24,265 nt of DNA, from NCBI GenBank assembly GCA_031266385.1, contig JAISBC010000056.1:1-24265 (forward strand), written 5' to 3'. The notes under the pieces are model-generated. The model was not told where the DNA came from. It saw nothing but the letters and a program-made list of their open reading frames with translations, and did not search any database. The stretch comes from Holosporales bacterium (GTDB lineage: Bacteria; Pseudomonadota; Alphaproteobacteria; RUG11792). Below, one piece after another: positions 22,752 to 24,265 of this stretch. Each line of letters begins with the position of its first letter. Within the stretch, counting starts at the first letter, position 1. Made by a program: the position numbers and the translations under genes.

Positions 22752-24132
22752 ATTCAGGATTCTGATCGTCGGTAGGACGAATGTTGGGAAGTCGACTCTG
22801 TTCAATCGATTGACTCGATCTCGTGATGCTATAACCTTCGATCGTCATGGAGTGACTCGTGATGCCAGGGAAAGTGTGATCGATATATACGGCAAGGAGG
22901 CGATACTAATCGATTCTCCGGGAATGTTCGATTATGCTGAATATAATAACGATGTATCGCTCCTCGCGGCGATCTCCAAGAAATTAGAGGAATTAGTAGA
23001 TTCTGCTGATCTAATTCTTTTCGTTTTGGATGGGATAACTGGGATTACCGAATACGATCGTGATATCGCTAATTTCATTAGAAAAACTGGGAAAAAAGTC
23101 ATTGTTGCAATCAATAAAAGCGAAAGAAAAGATTCGGAATATTCCTACGTTTCGGCGACAGAATTCGGGTTCTCTGAGGTTTATAGGATATCGGCCGAGC
23201 ATGGCATCGGGATCGATGTATTACTTGAGGCCATCCTCGAGGATATGCCGGAACTTTTGGAGGGAGATCCTGAGCCGTCCAACGAAAATGATGATGATAT
23301 TAGACTAGCGATCATCGGTCGACCTAACGTAGGTAAATCGACGATGATTAATGCGATCCTGGGAATGGAGAAACAACTCGTCGCGGACTATGCTGGACTT
23401 ACGAGGGAAAGTGCGGAATTTACGTTTAACTATGCCGATAGAATTATTAGATTGGTGGATACGGCTGGAATTCGGAGGAAAAGCAGGGTTTTCGATATCC
23501 TGGAAAAAATCTCGGTCTCGAATGCGAGAAAATCCTATCGAAATGCCGATGCCGTTATATTGATGGTCGATGCGACGACCCTCGAATCCGGGAAAATCGA
23601 TAAGCAAGATCTGGGACTGGCGGCCGATATTTTGAAGCACGGTAAGGCCCTGGTGATAGCCTTCAATAAGGTCGACATGACCCCATATAACCCGGATGAT
23701 CATCCGCAATTTTTAAGGCGACATTTCGGGAGTAGTCTATCGCAGTTGAAGGATGTTCCATTCCTCTTCGTATCGGCATTAAACCGGGAAAATATTGAAG
23801 AGATGCTGAATACGATCATCTCCATTTACGATCGACAAAAAATCAAAATTAAAACATCAGACTTAAATGAATGGCTTCGAGGGGTTAGCAAGAGTGGGCT
23901 GATGCAAGGATCATCAGTCCGCTGTAGGCTGAAGTATATCACTCAGGTCGGAGTTTTACCTCCAAAATTTCTGATATTCGTGACGAACGGAGATAACATG
24001 AGGATAGATCATAAAAGATTTATAATCAACAATTTCCGAGATACTTTCGATGTCCGAGAAACTCCCGTCGAAATAATATTCAGAGAGGTCGATAGAAATC
24101 ACCACCCCCGCCCTGAATCCTTAAGGATCTAA
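22738..24132 (+). CDS. der: Ribosome biogenesis GTPase Der (EngA)
   Basis: Der is an essential GTPase with two G domains and a KH-like C-terminal domain that acts in 50S subunit assembly. The 464 residues have all parts: first G domain with GRTNVGKS (12-19), GVTRD (38-42), DSPG (59-62) and NKSE (126-129); an acidic linker (NENDDD); second G domain with GRPNVGKS, GLTRES, DTAGIRRKSR and NKVD; then the KH-like domain with GVLPPKFLIFVTN in its core part PPKFLIFV. The first G4 motif has Glu in place of Asp (NKxE), which I recall as common in alphaproteobacterial Der, so it is not a defect. I chose ATG 22738 because GVGRTNVGKS sits at the normal distance; the TTG 27 bases upstream is unlikely. The end of the window (24133-24265) holds no gene that I can support. 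Confidence 0.95.
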   Translation: MPSDEFRILIVGRTNVGKSTLFNRLTRSRDAITFDRHGVTRDARESVIDIYGKEAILIDSPGMFDYAEYNNDVSLLAAISKKLEELVDSADLILFVLDGITGITEYDRDIANFIRKTGKKVIVAINKSERKDSEYSYVSATEFGFSEVYRISAEHGIGIDVLLEAILEDMPELLEGDPEPSNENDDDIRLAIIGRPNVGKSTMINAILGMEKQLVADYAGLTRESAEFTFNYADRIIRLVDTAGIRRKSRVFDILEKISVSNARKSYRNADAVILMVDATTLESGKIDKQDLGLAADILKHGKALVIAFNKVDMTPYNPDDHPQFLRRHFGSSLSQLKDVPFLFVSALNRENIEEMLNTIISIYDRQKIKIKTSDLNEWLRGVSKSGLMQGSSVRCRLKYITQVGVLPPKFLIFVTNGDNMRIDHKRFIINNFRDTFDVRETPVEIIFREVDRNHHPRPESLRI

Positions 24133-24265
24133 AATGCAAAAATGAGGAACTGAGAAGCTTAGCACCCCCCATGTCTTGCTTATGCGAAGAAAACTTATAA
24201 AATGCTCCTAAAGTTGTTTGGCCAGAGACATAAATCGTGAGCATTTCATCAGGTAGTATCGTCAA

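Noticed and set aside
24200..24246. Inverted repeat aaatgctc/gagcattt downstream of der as a terminator.
   Set aside because: The stem is only 8 bp with a 31-base loop and no T-run, too weak to call.

Overview
The window looks like a chromosome segment of an alphaproteobacterium, most likely a host-associated Rickettsiales/Holosporales-like lineage. Reasons seen in the sequence: an alphaproteobacterial housekeeping set (FtsW, FtsB, Pal, a LolC/E permease, RNase J, a YfgM-like protein next to BamB and Der), many tight ATGA-type gene overlaps, five unrelated secreted proteins of unknown function, and short palindromic repeats that can insert in frame into a gene, as the Rickettsia palindromic elements do. 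The exact genus cannot be fixed from this sequence. Rubrerythrin and a 6-phosphofructokinase would suit a low-oxygen, glycolytic lifestyle (inference).

Layout. 1-1236: the 3' end of 23S rRNA and a complete 5S rRNA, separated by about 0.9 kb that holds a palindromic repeat (R1) and a gene for a secreted unknown protein. 1284-5460: a plus-strand operon with its own promoter, kdsA, aminopeptidase P and an EptC/CptA-type phosphoethanolamine transferase (two of the three act on LPS). 5626-7776: pal, ftsB and a lolC/E-type permease, all envelope genes. 7782-10919: a minus-strand operon, BI-1 family protein, rubrerythrin, thiamine pyrophosphokinase and ftsW, with a clear promoter. 10981-13491: two divergent secreted unknown proteins around an AT-rich control region; one has a 12-G tract in its signal-peptide codons that puts the start out of frame, the other resembles a patatin that has lost its serine. 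13488-16769: a minus-strand cluster, pfkA, a small SH3 protein and RNase J. 16980-20042: a small secreted protein, mtaB, a second palindromic repeat (R2), a 430-bp remnant of an IS982-like element, and another secreted protein with a near-consensus promoter. 20291-24132: yfgM-like, small lipoprotein, bamB and der, all overlapping or coupled; the lipoprotein gene carries the third repeat copy (R3) inside its signal-peptide region.

The most unusual signals are the G12 tract (a candidate ON/OFF switch or a disabling frameshift), the in-frame R3 insertion whose 3' arm also supplies a Shine-Dalgarno sequence for a downstream TTG that would restore the native lipoprotein signal, the modular structure of the R1/R2/R3 family, and the protein gene sitting between 23S and 5S rRNA. 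All assignments come from reading motifs by eye; no database search was run.
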